Assembly (NCBI GenBank): GCA_019448385.1
Contig: JAGTXO010000012.1
Span: 518,501 to 582,500 of the forward strand
Source: Diacronema lutheri
Lineage: Eukaryota; Haptophyta; Pavlovophyceae; Pavlovales; Pavlovaceae
Length of the DNA: 64,000 bases
Direction: 5' to 3'
Shown here: positions 33,001 through 42,264 of the stretch, one piece after another
How positions within the stretch are numbered: the stretch's first letter is position 1
Layout: each line of letters opens with the position of its first letter
Notes under the pieces: model-generated
What the model was told of the DNA's origin: nothing
What the model saw: only the letters and a program-made list of their open reading frames with translations
The model's database searches: none
Program-made: the position numbers and the translations under genes

Positions 33001-34490
33001 GACGTGTCGGCGCCGGTACTTGCCTCCGAGCGCAACGGCCGGCGCGTGCTCCTGCGCCTCGCGCCCATATCCTCCGTGTCCGACAAGGCGGTGCGCAGCT
33101 CGGCGGGACGGGGCTCGCGCACCTTGGCCGACGCGCGCGTGACGAGCACGACGCCGTGGTACCTGCGCGTGCGCGTGCGCGCAGCGAGGTGAGCCGCTTG
33201 GCGCGCGCCGGACCGGGCGCGGAGGGCGCGGGGCTTTTCGCGTGCGCGCACGTGTCGCGCAGCAACTTGAGCACGTGCGACACGTCGACCATGTCCGCGG
33301 CGGAGAGGAGGAGGCGGTGGCGCTCGGCGAAGGGCACGTGCGGACCGGCCGGCTGCCCCGCGCCGAAGAGGCCGCGCGTCGACGGGAGCACCGTCATGAG
33401 CGCGACCACGTCGTACGGCTTGACGAAGCCGTTGAGCTTGGCGCGGATCGGCGCGCTCGCGTCGAGCGCGTCAAAGCCGAGGCGGTCAAACTCTTGCACG
33501 TCAACGCCGCAGAAGGTCTCAAAATACCACTGCTTGGAGCAGCGCGCTGGTAGCTTCCCCTCGCACAGCTTGAGCCACAGCCCCTCGAGGCCGAGCGACT
33601 GCGCATCCGCCAGGTAGCGCATCACCGGGCATTCCGTCCGGTCGGCAAACGAGTTTGCGAGCTGCATCGGTAAGAGCGGCACGGCGTTGCGGCTGACGAC
33701 TGCGAGCGGCAGGCCGTGCCGAAAGCAGAAGGCGTACAGCTCGGCCGCAGCCTCCATGTCGAAGGTGTTGTTGACCGACGAGTCGGGCACCCAACCGCGC
33801 CCGTCGGGCGCGCGCTCGAGGCCGCCCTGCACGGCCACCTCGCGCACCTTGCGCAGCACGAGCGCCTCGTGCGTGCGGCAGACGTCGGCCGCGTCGCGCA
33901 GCGAGGAGATGCACACGAGGCAGATCGACTGCTTCGGCGCCATACGCAGCGCGCTGAGCAGCAGCGCGCCGCCGTGCTGCACGCGCGCGCGCGTCGAGGG
34001 CTCGTCGAAGCCGGCCAGCGAATACTCGTGCGGCTGCGCAGAGTAGGGCGTGCCTTCGCTGCCGTAGCCCACGGGCACGTCGTGCGCGCCGATGTGATCG
34101 AGCGTGCAGCGCGCGAGCTTCGCGCGCTCGACGGGCTGCCCGCCGCCATTGCTCACGACGGCGCGCAGCGCGACCTTGCCACGCGCGTGCAGCGTCGCGG
34201 CGACGACAAGCGCCTTGATGTCGTCTGCAAGAGGCGTGGCGGCGGCGGCGGCGATGGCAGCGCAGTGTGAATGGCGCGCGGCGCGGAGCACCCGCAACCC
34301 GCGTCAAGCCGCCACGCCGCGCATGCGGCCCTACGAATCGCTGCGCGCATGCAGCCCGCGACGTGCGCTCGCTTTGGCGCGTAATGCGGCGCGTGCACGC
34401 GACGAAACGCGCGGGCCCGGGCGCAAAGCGCGTGCCAGGGTCGGGCCCGCAATCGGTGATCAGAATAACCTGCGGCGGCCTGCGGAACAT
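30036..34490 (-). CDS. Nucleoside hydrolase-like / membrane / TIR-like fusion protein
   Basis: Best model: exons 34436-34490, 33252-34224 and 30036-33162, 1384 residues. Residues 1-343 resemble the inosine-uridine nucleoside hydrolase superfamily: ILITDCGPDPDDIKAL (Asp cluster 13-20, assembled by splicing), NNTFDMEAAAELYAF and LPLAVVSRN. After a disordered linker there are about six hydrophobic segments (~615-835), then another linker. At ~1090-1180 lies a TIR-like domain common in algal and oomycete proteins: VVHSWADSAADK, PVVWIDAMCAD, RRLLLLCGPTLMERLWCVAE. Glu ~1175 in W-x3-E sits where TIR NADases keep their catalytic Glu. The first intron is GC-AG (GCACGC donor, 211 nt); the second (89 nt, GTGCGC...GCGCAG) links the halves in phase. 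Alternative: two genes, the second starting at the ATG at 33068. Confidence 0.6.
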
Positions 34491-34604
34491 ACTGCGCGCG
34501 GCAGTTTGGTCGCCCTCGACGTGACCTCCACGATGCTCAATCTGCTGGTACCAGCTTTGTAAACGCGAGATTTAAATTTGCCAAATGAACTCGCCACATT
34601 GAGT
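34491..34604. other. AT-rich intergenic spacer
   Basis: 114 bp, strikingly AT-rich toward 34555-34604 (TTTAAATTTGCCAAATGAAC, TTGAGTTTAAATTGATTTGG). It lies upstream of the fusion gene's ATG and downstream of the 63-residue repeat gene, so it probably holds the promoter of the former and the 3' end signals of the latter. Confidence 0.4.
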
Positions 34605-35717
34605 TTAAATTGATTTGGTGCTTTGGACTTGGCGGAGGCCGGCCGCGGAAGGTCGCCCTTTAATAAGCCGCTGGCCCTTAGCACACATATTCATTTTTGA
34701 ACAGCTGCGAGGCGCCGTGGTCCCCGTCGGCGCGGCGCGCGCCGGCGCGGCCGTGCCGGCCGGCAGCTTCGAAACGCCGGCTGCCTTGACGACGCCTGCC
34801 TTTGCCATCCAGGCTGCGCCCTCGCGCTCTGCTGGCAGCGCTCCGCGCGCCCCGCCGCCCCTGCCCATCGACTGCGCCGGCACCGCGAACAACGTACTCT
34901 TCGCCCCGGTCGGTGGGTTTGGGGGTGGCGGGGCGCGCGCGCACGGCCGCACGAGCGACGGCGGCGTGGCCTTCTCTACGACGAAACCTTCGCTTGCGAC
35001 GGCTGCGCCCTCGCGCTCTGATGGCCGCGCTCCGCGCGCCCCGCCGCCCCTGCCCATCGACTGCGCCGGCACCGCGAACAACGTACTTTTCGCCCCGGTC
35101 GGTGGGTTTGGGGGCGGCGGGGCGCGCGCGCACGGCCGCACGAGCGACGGCGGCGTGGCCTTCTCTACGACGAAACCTTCGCTTGCGACGGCTGCGCCCT
35201 CGCGCTCTGATGGCCGCGCTCCGCGCGCCCCGCCGCCCCTGCCCATCGACTGCGCCGGCACCGCGAACAACGTACTTTTCGCCCCGGTCGGTGGGTTTGG
35301 GGGCGGCGGGGCGCGCGCGCACGGCCGCACGAGCGACGGCGGCGTGGCCTTCTCTACGACGAAACCTTCGCTTGCGACGGCTGCGCCCTCGCGCTCTGAT
35401 GGCCGCGCTCCGCGCGCCCCGCCGCCCCTGCCCATCGACTGCGCCGGCACCGCGAACAACGTACTTTTCGCCCCGGTCGGTGGGTTTGGGGGTGGCGGGG
35501 CGCGCGCGCACGGCCGCACGAGCGACGGCGGCGTGACCTTCTCTACGACGAAACCTTCGCTTGCGACGGCTGCGCCCTCGCGCTCTGATGGCCGCGCTCC
35601 GCGCGCCCCGCCGCCCCTGCCCATCGACTGCGCCGGCACCGCGAACAACGTACTTTTCGCCCCGGTCGGTGGGTTTGGGAGCGGCGGGGCGCGCGTGCGC
35701 GGCCACGCGGCCAGCAT
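34605..35717 (-). CDS. 63-residue tandem-repeat protein, low confidence
   Basis: From the ATG at 35717 the frame gives 370 residues: five copies of a 63-residue unit with PNPPTGAKSTLFAVPAQSMG and ARPSEREGAAVASEGFVVEK, then a unique basic C-terminus ending AAGLRQVQSTKSI. The unit is Pro/Gly/Ala-rich and probably disordered. The forward strand is also open through the whole array (34615-35991), so the coding strand is not certain; the reverse is preferred because its unique C-terminus ends at the AT-rich spacer and its repeat has a more protein-like composition. Further exons toward 36400 are possible. Function unknown. Confidence 0.4.
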   Translation of the reverse strand: MLAAWPRTRAPPLPNPPTGAKSTLFAVPAQSMGRGGGARGARPSEREGAAVASEGFVVEKVTPPSLVRPCARAPPPPNPPTGAKSTLFAVPAQSMGRGGGARGARPSEREGAAVASEGFVVEKATPPSLVRPCARAPPPPNPPTGAKSTLFAVPAQSMGRGGGARGARPSEREGAAVASEGFVVEKATPPSLVRPCARAPPPPNPPTGAKSTLFAVPAQSMGRGGGARGARPSEREGAAVASEGFVVEKATPPSLVRPCARAPPPPNPPTGAKSTLFAVPAQSMGRGGGARGALPAEREGAAWMAKAGVVKAAGVSKLPAGTAAPARAAPTGTTAPRSCSKMNMCAKGQRLIKGRPSAAGLRQVQSTKSI

Positions 35718-35757
35718 CGCGGCGCTTGCCACGCTGGCGGCGGGTGGCGGTGCGCTT
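34813..35757. repeat. 189-bp tandem repeat, five units
   Basis: Units start at 34813, 35002, 35191, 35380 and 35569, each 189 bp (63 codons); the fifth decays after about 35700. The central copies are nearly identical, so the array is young or is being homogenised. Confidence 0.95.
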
Positions 35758-36551
35758 CGCGGCGGTGGCAGGGGGCTGCGACGCGGCGGGGAGGGCGGCG
35801 GCTCGCTGGCGGCGGGCGTCGCGCTCTGCAGCGGCGGCGGGCGGCTTGGCGACGTGGCAGGCGGCGGCTCGGGGGTGGCGGTCGTCGTCGACGATCTTCG
35901 GGCCTCGGCTTGCGCGTGCGGGTCGGCCGGTGGTGTGGTTGACGGCGGCCACCGGTGCGGCGGCGCGCGGGCGGCGGCGCGCGGTGGCTAGGCGCGTGTG
36001 GGCCTTTGGGCCTGCTTCGCCTGGCGCCTCGCTGTGCCGGCAAGAGCCCCCCCCCCCCCCCCCCCCCCCCCCCCCCTGCTCGCGCAGCGGCGACTTTGCG
36101 CTCTTCATGTCGCTGCCATCCAGGCAATTGCATGCAACATACGCTACGTCAGCTCCAGCGCGAATACCAGCGCGGGCGGGGGAGGGGGAGGGTGTGGCGG
36201 AGGAGGACGGCGGCGGACGCGCCGGCCAAGGAGGGCATGGCGATGGCTGAGGTGCCGCTGACGGCTTTGCCGTTGCCGCCGCGCCCGCCGTCGGTGCCGC
36301 AGCCACGGCCACCTTGCGCGCACACCGATCGCGCTGCATCTGCGATTGGCGTAACCCTGCGGCGAGGCGGAGAAGCGGCGAGGCGAGCCATAGCACGCGC
36401 GCCGCGCCGCGCCGCGCCGCTCAACGGGGACACTACTGTAGCAGCGGGAAAAGAAGCGCGCTTTGGGCCGCCTTTTTTCAGTTTTTGGGAAAAAAAGACC
36501 CGTTGATTGCCTTCCGGCATTCCGCAACGCACACACACAACTCCGGCCATC
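35758..36551. other. Gene-poor stretch with a C30 tract
   Basis: No supported gene in about 800 bp. It includes low-complexity ORFs on both strands, a C tract at 36047-36076 and, just before the aminotransferase gene, a T-run and A-run facing each other (36473-36497). As every other such tract here sits in an intron, an unrecognised intron, perhaps of the 63-residue repeat gene, is a reasonable guess. Confidence 0.4.
36047..36076. repeat. C30 homopolymer tract
   Basis: Thirty consecutive C on the forward strand, the only long tract in the window that is C rather than G on this strand. Confidence 0.9.
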
Positions 36552-38000
36552 ATGTGGCGCGTGCTCGCCCTCGCGGCGCTCGCGGTCGGCTGCTCGTCCA
36601 CGGCGCTGTCGCCGGCGGGCGTGGGCGGCGCGCGCGCATGCGTGACGCGCCCTCTCTGGCGCGACGTGCCGCAAGGCGCAGACGACCCGATCCTCGGCCT
36701 CAACCAGGCGTTCGTCGCGGACGCGTCGCCCGACAAGGTGAGCCTCGTGGTCGGCGCGTACCGCGACGCGCACGGCAAGCCGGTGGTGCTGCGCGCAGTG
36801 CGCGCGGCGGAGGAGCGGATTGTCGCTGCCGCGCTGCCCAAGGAGTACACGCCGATCGCCGGCATGGCCGAGTTTGTGCGCGCGGCGATCGCGCTCATGC
36901 TCGGCGACAATTCGTCCGCGCTCACCGAGGGGCGGATTGCGGCGGTGCAGACGCTTTCGGGCACGGGCGCGTGCCGCGTGGCCGCGGACCTGCTCGCGCG
37001 CTTCCCCTCGCCTGACGCCGAGCCCGCCGCCGCCAAGCTGATCTATGTCCCCGAGCCGACGTGGTCCAACCACTGGGCCATCTTCCACGACGCCGGCCTC
37101 ACCGTGCGCGGCTACCGATACTGGGACGGCGACTCACTTGGGCTGGACGAGGACGGTCTGCTCGAAGACCTGCGCGCCGCGCCGCGCGGCGCCACGCTCC
37201 TCCTACACGCCTGCGCGCACAACCCGACCGGCGTCGACCCGACCTCCGCGCAGTGGGCGCGCATCGCTGACGTTGTCGAGGAGCGCGCGCTGCGCGTGCT
37301 TTTCGACTCGGCCTACCAGGGGTTCGCCTCGGGCGACCCGGAGCGCGACGCCGCGGCCGTGCGCCTCTTTGTCGAGCGCGGCCACCCCATCATGCTCGCC
37401 CAGTCCTTCGCCAAGAACTTTGGCCTGTACGGCGAGCGCGTAGGTGCTCTGTCCGTCGTGACCGCGTCGGTGGCGGAGGCGAGCACGGTGCTGTCGCAGC
37501 TCAAGCTGGTGATCCGCCCGATGTACTCGTCGCCGCCGTTGCACGGCGCGCGCATCGTCGCGCAGGTCCTTGGCGACCCGGTGCGCGCAGCGCGCAGCGC
37601 GCAGCGGGCGGCGCGCGCGGCGCTGATGCGCCGACGCGCGCGCGCGACGCGTTGCGCCGCTCCGGTGCCCTTCGACCGCGCGCGCCAGGCGCTCAAGCAG
37701 CTGTGGCTCGAGGACTGCGCGGGAATGGCGGCGCGCATCGCGCAGATGCGCTCCGCGCTGCGCACAGAGCTTGAGTCCCTCCAGCCCGGCCGGTCGTGGG
37801 CGCACATGAGCAGCCAGATTGGCATGTTCTGCTTCTCGGGGCTGCGCCCTGAGGAGGTTGATGCGCTGCGCGAGCAGTACCACCTCTACCTGACGCGTGA
37901 CGGCCGGATCAGCATGGCGAGCGTCAACCCGGGCAACGTGCGGCACGTCGCCCAGGCCATTACCGAGGTGATGGCCACACGCGCTGACGAAGGTGTGTGA
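36552..38000 (+). CDS. Aspartate aminotransferase, signal-bearing
   Basis: PLP enzyme interconverting aspartate/2-oxoglutarate and oxaloacetate/glutamate. Exons 36552-37580 and 37689-38000 give 446 residues; the 108-nt intron (GTGCGC...GCGCCAG) is a multiple of three with no stop, and removing it restores VLGDPALKQLWLEDCAGM. Family blocks: DKVSLVVGAYRDAHGKPVVL, TLSGTGACRVAADLL, EPTWSNHWAIFHDAG, HACAHNPTGVDPT, FDSAYQGFASG, and the PLP lysine K288 in AQSFAKNFGLYGERVGAL. The N-terminus MWRVLALAALAVGCSSTAL is a signal peptide, suggesting plastid import through the ER or secretion rather than the mitochondrion. It converges with the EF-hand gene with only 16 bp between stops. Confidence 0.93.
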   Translation: MWRVLALAALAVGCSSTALSPAGVGGARACVTRPLWRDVPQGADDPILGLNQAFVADASPDKVSLVVGAYRDAHGKPVVLRAVRAAEERIVAAALPKEYTPIAGMAEFVRAAIALMLGDNSSALTEGRIAAVQTLSGTGACRVAADLLARFPSPDAEPAAAKLIYVPEPTWSNHWAIFHDAGLTVRGYRYWDGDSLGLDEDGLLEDLRAAPRGATLLLHACAHNPTGVDPTSAQWARIADVVEERALRVLFDSAYQGFASGDPERDAAAVRLFVERGHPIMLAQSFAKNFGLYGERVGALSVVTASVAEASTVLSQLKLVIRPMYSSPPLHGARIVAQVLGDPVRAARSAQRAARAALMRRRARATRCAAPVPFDRARQALKQLWLEDCAGMAARIAQMRSALRTELESLQPGRSWAHMSSQIGMFCFSGLRPEEVDALREQYHLYLTRDGRISMASVNPGNVRHVAQAITEVMATRADEGV

Positions 38001-38016
38001 GGCTCAGTACACACAG

Positions 38017-39303
38017 TCATGCTTTGCCATCGCACAGGAACATCTGCAGCGACCCAAAGGTGATTGGCCCAGGCAACACCTCCTCGAGGCGGAAGTCCTG
38101 CAGGTCAAAATCCTCTGCCAGGATCTTCTTCAGAGCGCCCGCGTCGATGCTCGTCTCGGCGGACGCGTGCTGGTTGCCCGAGATGCTGCGCGCGAGGCTG
38201 ATCGCATTCGACACGTCCGGCGGCTGGCCGCGGAAGAGGTCCATGCTGTTACACTCCTGAAGCATCTCAAGGAACTCGCGCAGATCGATGTTGCTCGACT
38301 TGTTCTTGTCAATCAGGTCGAGCATCTGCTGAATGTCCTTGGCCTGCAGCTCATGCCCCAGGGCTGTCGGCAGGCGCGGGCGGCGCGCGCGCCATGGGGT
38401 CGTCACGGTGAGCATGCGGCAGGGCGGAAGGTGGCGCACGACCCCCGGAAAGCGCACGGGCAAAGTACGCAGCGGCGGCGGGGGGGAGGGGGGGGGGGGG
38501 GGGGGGGGAGGAGGGGGCGGGGGGATGAGGGGCACATCGTGCGACCGGGGGCGCGTCCATGGAAGCGGCAGCGGCAGTCGCACGGGTGAAGTGCGCAGCG
38601 CTGGCAGCGCGGAGGCGCGCGCAGCGCACATCTCATCACCGCACGGACTTCCCCGCTGTCGATGACGCCGTTGCCATCCGCATCAAACTCGTCTGCAGCG
38701 CAGCGTGGGGAGGGTGAGACGCCTCGCGTCAGGTGCGGCCCAGCAATTCGCGGCGATAGGCGGCCCGTGCGCCATGCGCAGGTGCGCACAGAAGAGCTCC
38801 TTGGCACGGTGGAGAAGCGTTGGCGGAATCGCGTCCAGCATCGGCTTGGCCGCCCTGCGCGGTGCACGACACGCATGACAGCAAGATGTGGGGCATCGCG
38901 TGGCGCATCGGTGAGATGTCACGAGGAGCGAACGGCGGAGAATGCGGGTCGGCCGTCCTCACCTGAGCTTTGCGTGCAACGTCGGGCTGTCGCCGTGGAG
39001 GGGCGCTTTGCTCATCCGACGAGCGATGCTGATACGGCGGGGTGCGCTCGGCGATCTGTCGCCTGGATCGGCCTTTTTGCCATTGCGCCTGCGCATCGCA
39101 CTGCTGCCCGCGACGACGGTATGGCCCCCCTTGCGGATCTCGCCCTGGACCTGGTCGGGGCGCTCGAGCGCATCGTCGTCCTCTTTCGGTTCTTTCGAAA
39201 GACCCTTTGCCACGATCGGCACGTTGCGCCGCCGCTGCGCGCGGTGCATGCTCTCTGTAAGCGACGGCGAGCTCGCCAGGCCCTTGATGGGCGGGAGCGA
39301 CAT
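38017..39303 (-). CDS. EF-hand calcium-binding protein
   Basis: Four exons, 38963-39303, 38790-38854, 38630-38692 and 38017-38363, give 271 residues. Splicing rebuilds an EF-hand pair: RAKELFYEFDADGNGVIDSG, then EVRAVMRSLGHELQAKDIQQ and a second loop DKNKSSNIDLREF. The first loop is canonical; the second is weaker (K and S at unusual positions) and may bind calcium poorly. The N-terminal exon is basic and polar (MSLPPIKGLASSPSLTESMH...). The C-terminal ~100 residues are helical and unassigned. The third intron (266 nt) has a 21-nt G tract. Donors are GTGAGG, GTGCGC and GTGCGC. Confidence 0.78.
38480..38508. repeat. G tract in EF-hand gene intron
   Basis: Runs of 7 and 21 G on the forward strand separated by one A, inside the intron 38364-38629. 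Confidence 0.9.
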
Positions 39304-39389
39304 CGCGCCTCCCCCCCGTTCTCCGGCGGAGTCTCCAGGTAGAAACCGACACGAAACCGACTCTTTTTTTAAAATTTTAATTGTTCCCG

Positions 39390-41303
39390 TCACTTTTTCT
39401 TGCCTCCCTTTTCCCCCGGCCCCTTCTTGCCCGGCCCCTTCTTGCCTTTGCCGTGGCCGCCCTTCACGCCTGCCAGGTCCTCCTCGCGAGAGCGAAACGT
39501 CGGCAGCGCGGCGAGGCAGAGCTTTGCAGGCATATCCTCGGGCGTGAGCAGCGCGCTGCGCGCAGGTGCGGCGCGGTGCGCGCGGTTGGCCGGAGCGCGC
39601 GCAGGCCGTAGCGCAGGCTGAGGCCTGGCGCTCGCCTCGAGAGGGCGGCGCATCGCGCGCCCGGGCGCGCCGCGCCTCACCGCTCGAGCGCCGCCGTGTC
39701 AATCTTGAGTCGGTGCTTGTCAAAGGCCGATTTGATCCGCTCACACTCCTGCACGGCGGCAGCCACGAGAAGGCGGCGCGCTGAGCGCGCTGGCGGACGC
39801 GCGGCGCGCGTGCCGGTATGCGGACCCGCGCGCTGCCGCCGCAGAGGGGTGATGCGCCGCTCCCGCCCTCCTCACCTGCAGCTGCATGATACGCATCGCC
39901 GACGGGGCGGACAACGGCCGGTGCGTGCGCGCGCCCGACGGGTGGAGCGAGCTGTCGCGCTTGGCCACGCTCGCACCCGGCCGAGCGGGCTGCTTCGCCT
40001 TGCCGTCGGCCGGGAGCGGGCGTGGTGGTGGGTGCGACGGCTCGAGAGGAAAAGCCGTGCGAGCGGCCGCGCCCGCTCGGAAGAGCTCGTGCGCTGTGGT
40101 CGGCCGTGCGCTCTGCGCCTCGCTGTGCGGAGTCAGCCGGATGCCGCCCAGCCCGCCCGCGACCTCGCGCTCGATGGTCGAGTAGCGCTCGGCGAAGAGC
40201 ACGCGCGGGTGCGTGCCGCCCGTCGAGGCGGTCGCCGTCACAGAGGTGCGCGCGCGCGGGCCGCCGGCGGCATTGCCGTCGTCGCCATCGTCGTCCGAGT
40301 CAGATGAGCAGCCGGCGGACGCACCACTGCCGGCCCGTCTGGCGGGCGCGCGGAACGCCATGCCTGTCTGCGCGCTGTGCGTGGACGCCTCTCGCCTGCG
40401 CGCAATCTCCTCGTCGACGCGCGCGCGCGAGACCGCCCAGCGCTCGACCACGTGCCCCATCTGCTCCTCGTCCGCAGCATGAGACGCCTCACCCCTGCGG
40501 CGCGCAACCCACGACTCGTCCATCTCGAGCTCCTTGGCCGCAACGCCCGGGTCCTCCGACAGCCGGTAATGCGCAAATGGCGACGGGACCGCCTCAGACT
40601 CGCGCTCTGAGCCCGGCACGCGTCGGCCTGCGGGCAGCAGCGCGTCGGCCGGCGCGAGCAAGTGCCGCGCGGCAAACGTCGAATAGAGGTCGCGTCGCTT
40701 GAAGGCCTGGAGCTCCGCGGGCACATCGAACGGCGTGTACTTCGCCACCGACGCGAGCCGCGACGCGCCCGCCGCACGCCTCTCCGCCGGTGACGCGTGC
40801 AGGCTGTCGCGCGAGTTGACCTGCGCGGGCATCGAGCCTTCGAGCGCAGACGGCGCACGCGTGTGCGCGCTGTCGACGCGCGAGCCGCGCGCGTCGGCAT
40901 CGCCGTTGGCGTGGGGGCGCGGCCGGCTTGACTCAAACCACTGCTCGAGCTGCGTGATGTGCTGCGTCTGCACCTCGCCCTTCGCGGCGAGCGCCTCGCG
41001 GAGCATCAGCCGGAGCGACGCAAAGAACGTGGCGTCGAGCCGCGCCTGGCGCGAGCGCGGGTCGCGCCGCTCGTGCTCGTCGAGTGCCACCATCATCCGC
41101 GCGAGCCGCTCGTCTGTCGCACTGCCGGGCGGCAGTACCGGGCCGTGCGAGCCCGCGCGCGGCGAGAGGCTGGCGCGGATCGTCGAGACGACGGCCGGCT
41201 GCACGGGTAGCCGGTACCTGCTGTCCCACTCTCTGGCCATCGTGAGTGGGCGCGAGTTAGACGGCTCGCGCGACAGCGCCGCGCGCGGCGCGGCGGTCGC
41301 CAT
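39390..41303 (-). CDS. Three-exon protein with Lys/Gly-rich tail, unrecognised
   Basis: Exons 39876-41303, 39681-39748 and 39390-39555, joined in phase (both donors GTGAGG), give 553 residues. The N-terminal part has a helical block (LARMMVALDEHERRDPRSRQ, ATFFASLRLMLREALAA), then a long disordered region. The short middle exon adds ECERIKSAFDKHRLKIDTAA, continuing into LERALLTPEDMPAKLCLAAL. This block has the look of a conserved eukaryotic motif, possibly of flagellar proteins, but that is a guess. The tail is GKGKKGPGKKGPGEKGGKKK. The gene lies 86 bp upstream of the EF-hand gene on the same strand. Confidence 0.65.
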
Positions 41304-41424
41304 GGCCCCGCGCCGAGCCGTCGACGACGGAAGGGACAGCGCCGTTGCCAAACGAAGGCAAACGAGGGTGTGCTCGTTTTCTTTCTAGCCCAAATACGTC
41401 TTATTAAAAGTGGTTCCTGGTACG
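41304..41424. promoter_or_regulatory. 121-bp divergent promoter space
   Basis: Between the three-exon gene and the dehydrogenase gene. An AT-rich segment (41376-41412, including AAATACGTCTTATTAAAAG) lies just before the dehydrogenase start. Confidence 0.4.
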
Positions 41425-42264
41425 ATGGGCGTCGCGACAATCTGCGTCGCACTGTGCGCGTCGCTGCCGCTCGGCTCGAGCGGCGGGGAACCAAAGCGCG
41501 GCTCGGCGTTGCTTGGCAAGGGCTCGGCACTCGCTGGCAAAGTGGCGGCGGTCACCGGCGGCTCGAAAGGCCTCGGCCGAGCGATCGTCGAGGAGCTCCT
41601 CGCGCAGGGCGCCGCCGTCGTCGTGACATGCGCGCGCGATGTCGCGCCGCTTGCCGGCCTTGAGGGTGTGGTCGCGGTGCAGGCCGACGTGTCGACGCTT
41701 GAGGGCCGTCTGGCTTTCCTCGAGGCGATCGAGCGCGTGGGCGCGCCCCTGGACATACTGGTCAACAACGTGGGCACCAATGTCCGCAAGAAGGTCGCAG
41801 ATTTTAGCGATGACGAGTACCGCGCGCTCATGGCGACCAACCTCGACTCGGCCTTCCACCTCTCCGCGCAGTGCTTTGCGCGCTGGCTTCGCGGTTCGCG
41901 CGGCTGCGTCGTCAATATCTCGTCCATCTCCGGCGTGACGATCGACAACACGGGCGCCGTCTACGCGATGGCCAAAGCCGCGCTCGACCACTTGACGCGG
42001 TACTGCGCGTGCGAGTGGGGCGAGGCAGGGTGTAGGGTCAATTCGGTGGCGCCGTGGTTCATCCGCACCGCACTGACCGAGCCGCTCCTCAAGGGCGATT
42101 TTGAGCGCCAGGTGCTCGCGCGCACGCCCATGCGGCGCGTCGGCGAGCCTCACGAGGTTGCGGAGCTCGTTGCGTTCCTCTGCTCGCGCGGCGCGGGCTA
42201 CATCACGGGGCAGGTGATCTGCGTCGACGGGGGGCTCAGCGTCAACGGCTTCAGCTTTCCGTAA
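41425..42264 (+). CDS. Short-chain dehydrogenase/reductase
   Basis: 279 residues from the ATG at 41425, single exon. Rossmann motif [14 protein letters not shown], catalytic Ser in [14 protein letters not shown] (Tyr and Lys), and C-terminal [13 protein letters not shown]. The pattern is closest to tropinone-reductase-like or 3-oxoacyl-ACP-reductase-like classical SDRs. The N-terminus [17 protein letters not shown] is a signal peptide, so ER, secretory or plastid routing is likely. The substrate is unknown. The Fanzor-like gene ends against its 3' end on the other strand. Confidence 0.9.
   Translation: MGVATICVALCASLPLGSSGGEPKRGSALLGKGSALAGKVAAVTGGSKGLGRAIVEELLAQGAAVVVTCARDVAPLAGLEGVVAVQADVSTLEGRLAFLEAIERVGAPLDILVNNVGTNVRKKVADFSDDEYRALMATNLDSAFHLSAQCFARWLRGSRGCVVNISSISGVTIDNTGAVYAMAKAALDHLTRYCACEWGEAGCRVNSVAPWFIRTALTEPLLKGDFERQVLARTPMRRVGEPHEVAELVAFLCSRGAGYITGQVICVDGGLSVNGFSFP

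Noticed and set aside
34615-35991. Forward-strand 458-residue repeat protein
   Set aside because: No ATG at its start (GTG) and no unique convincing ends; kept as an alternative to the reverse-strand gene.
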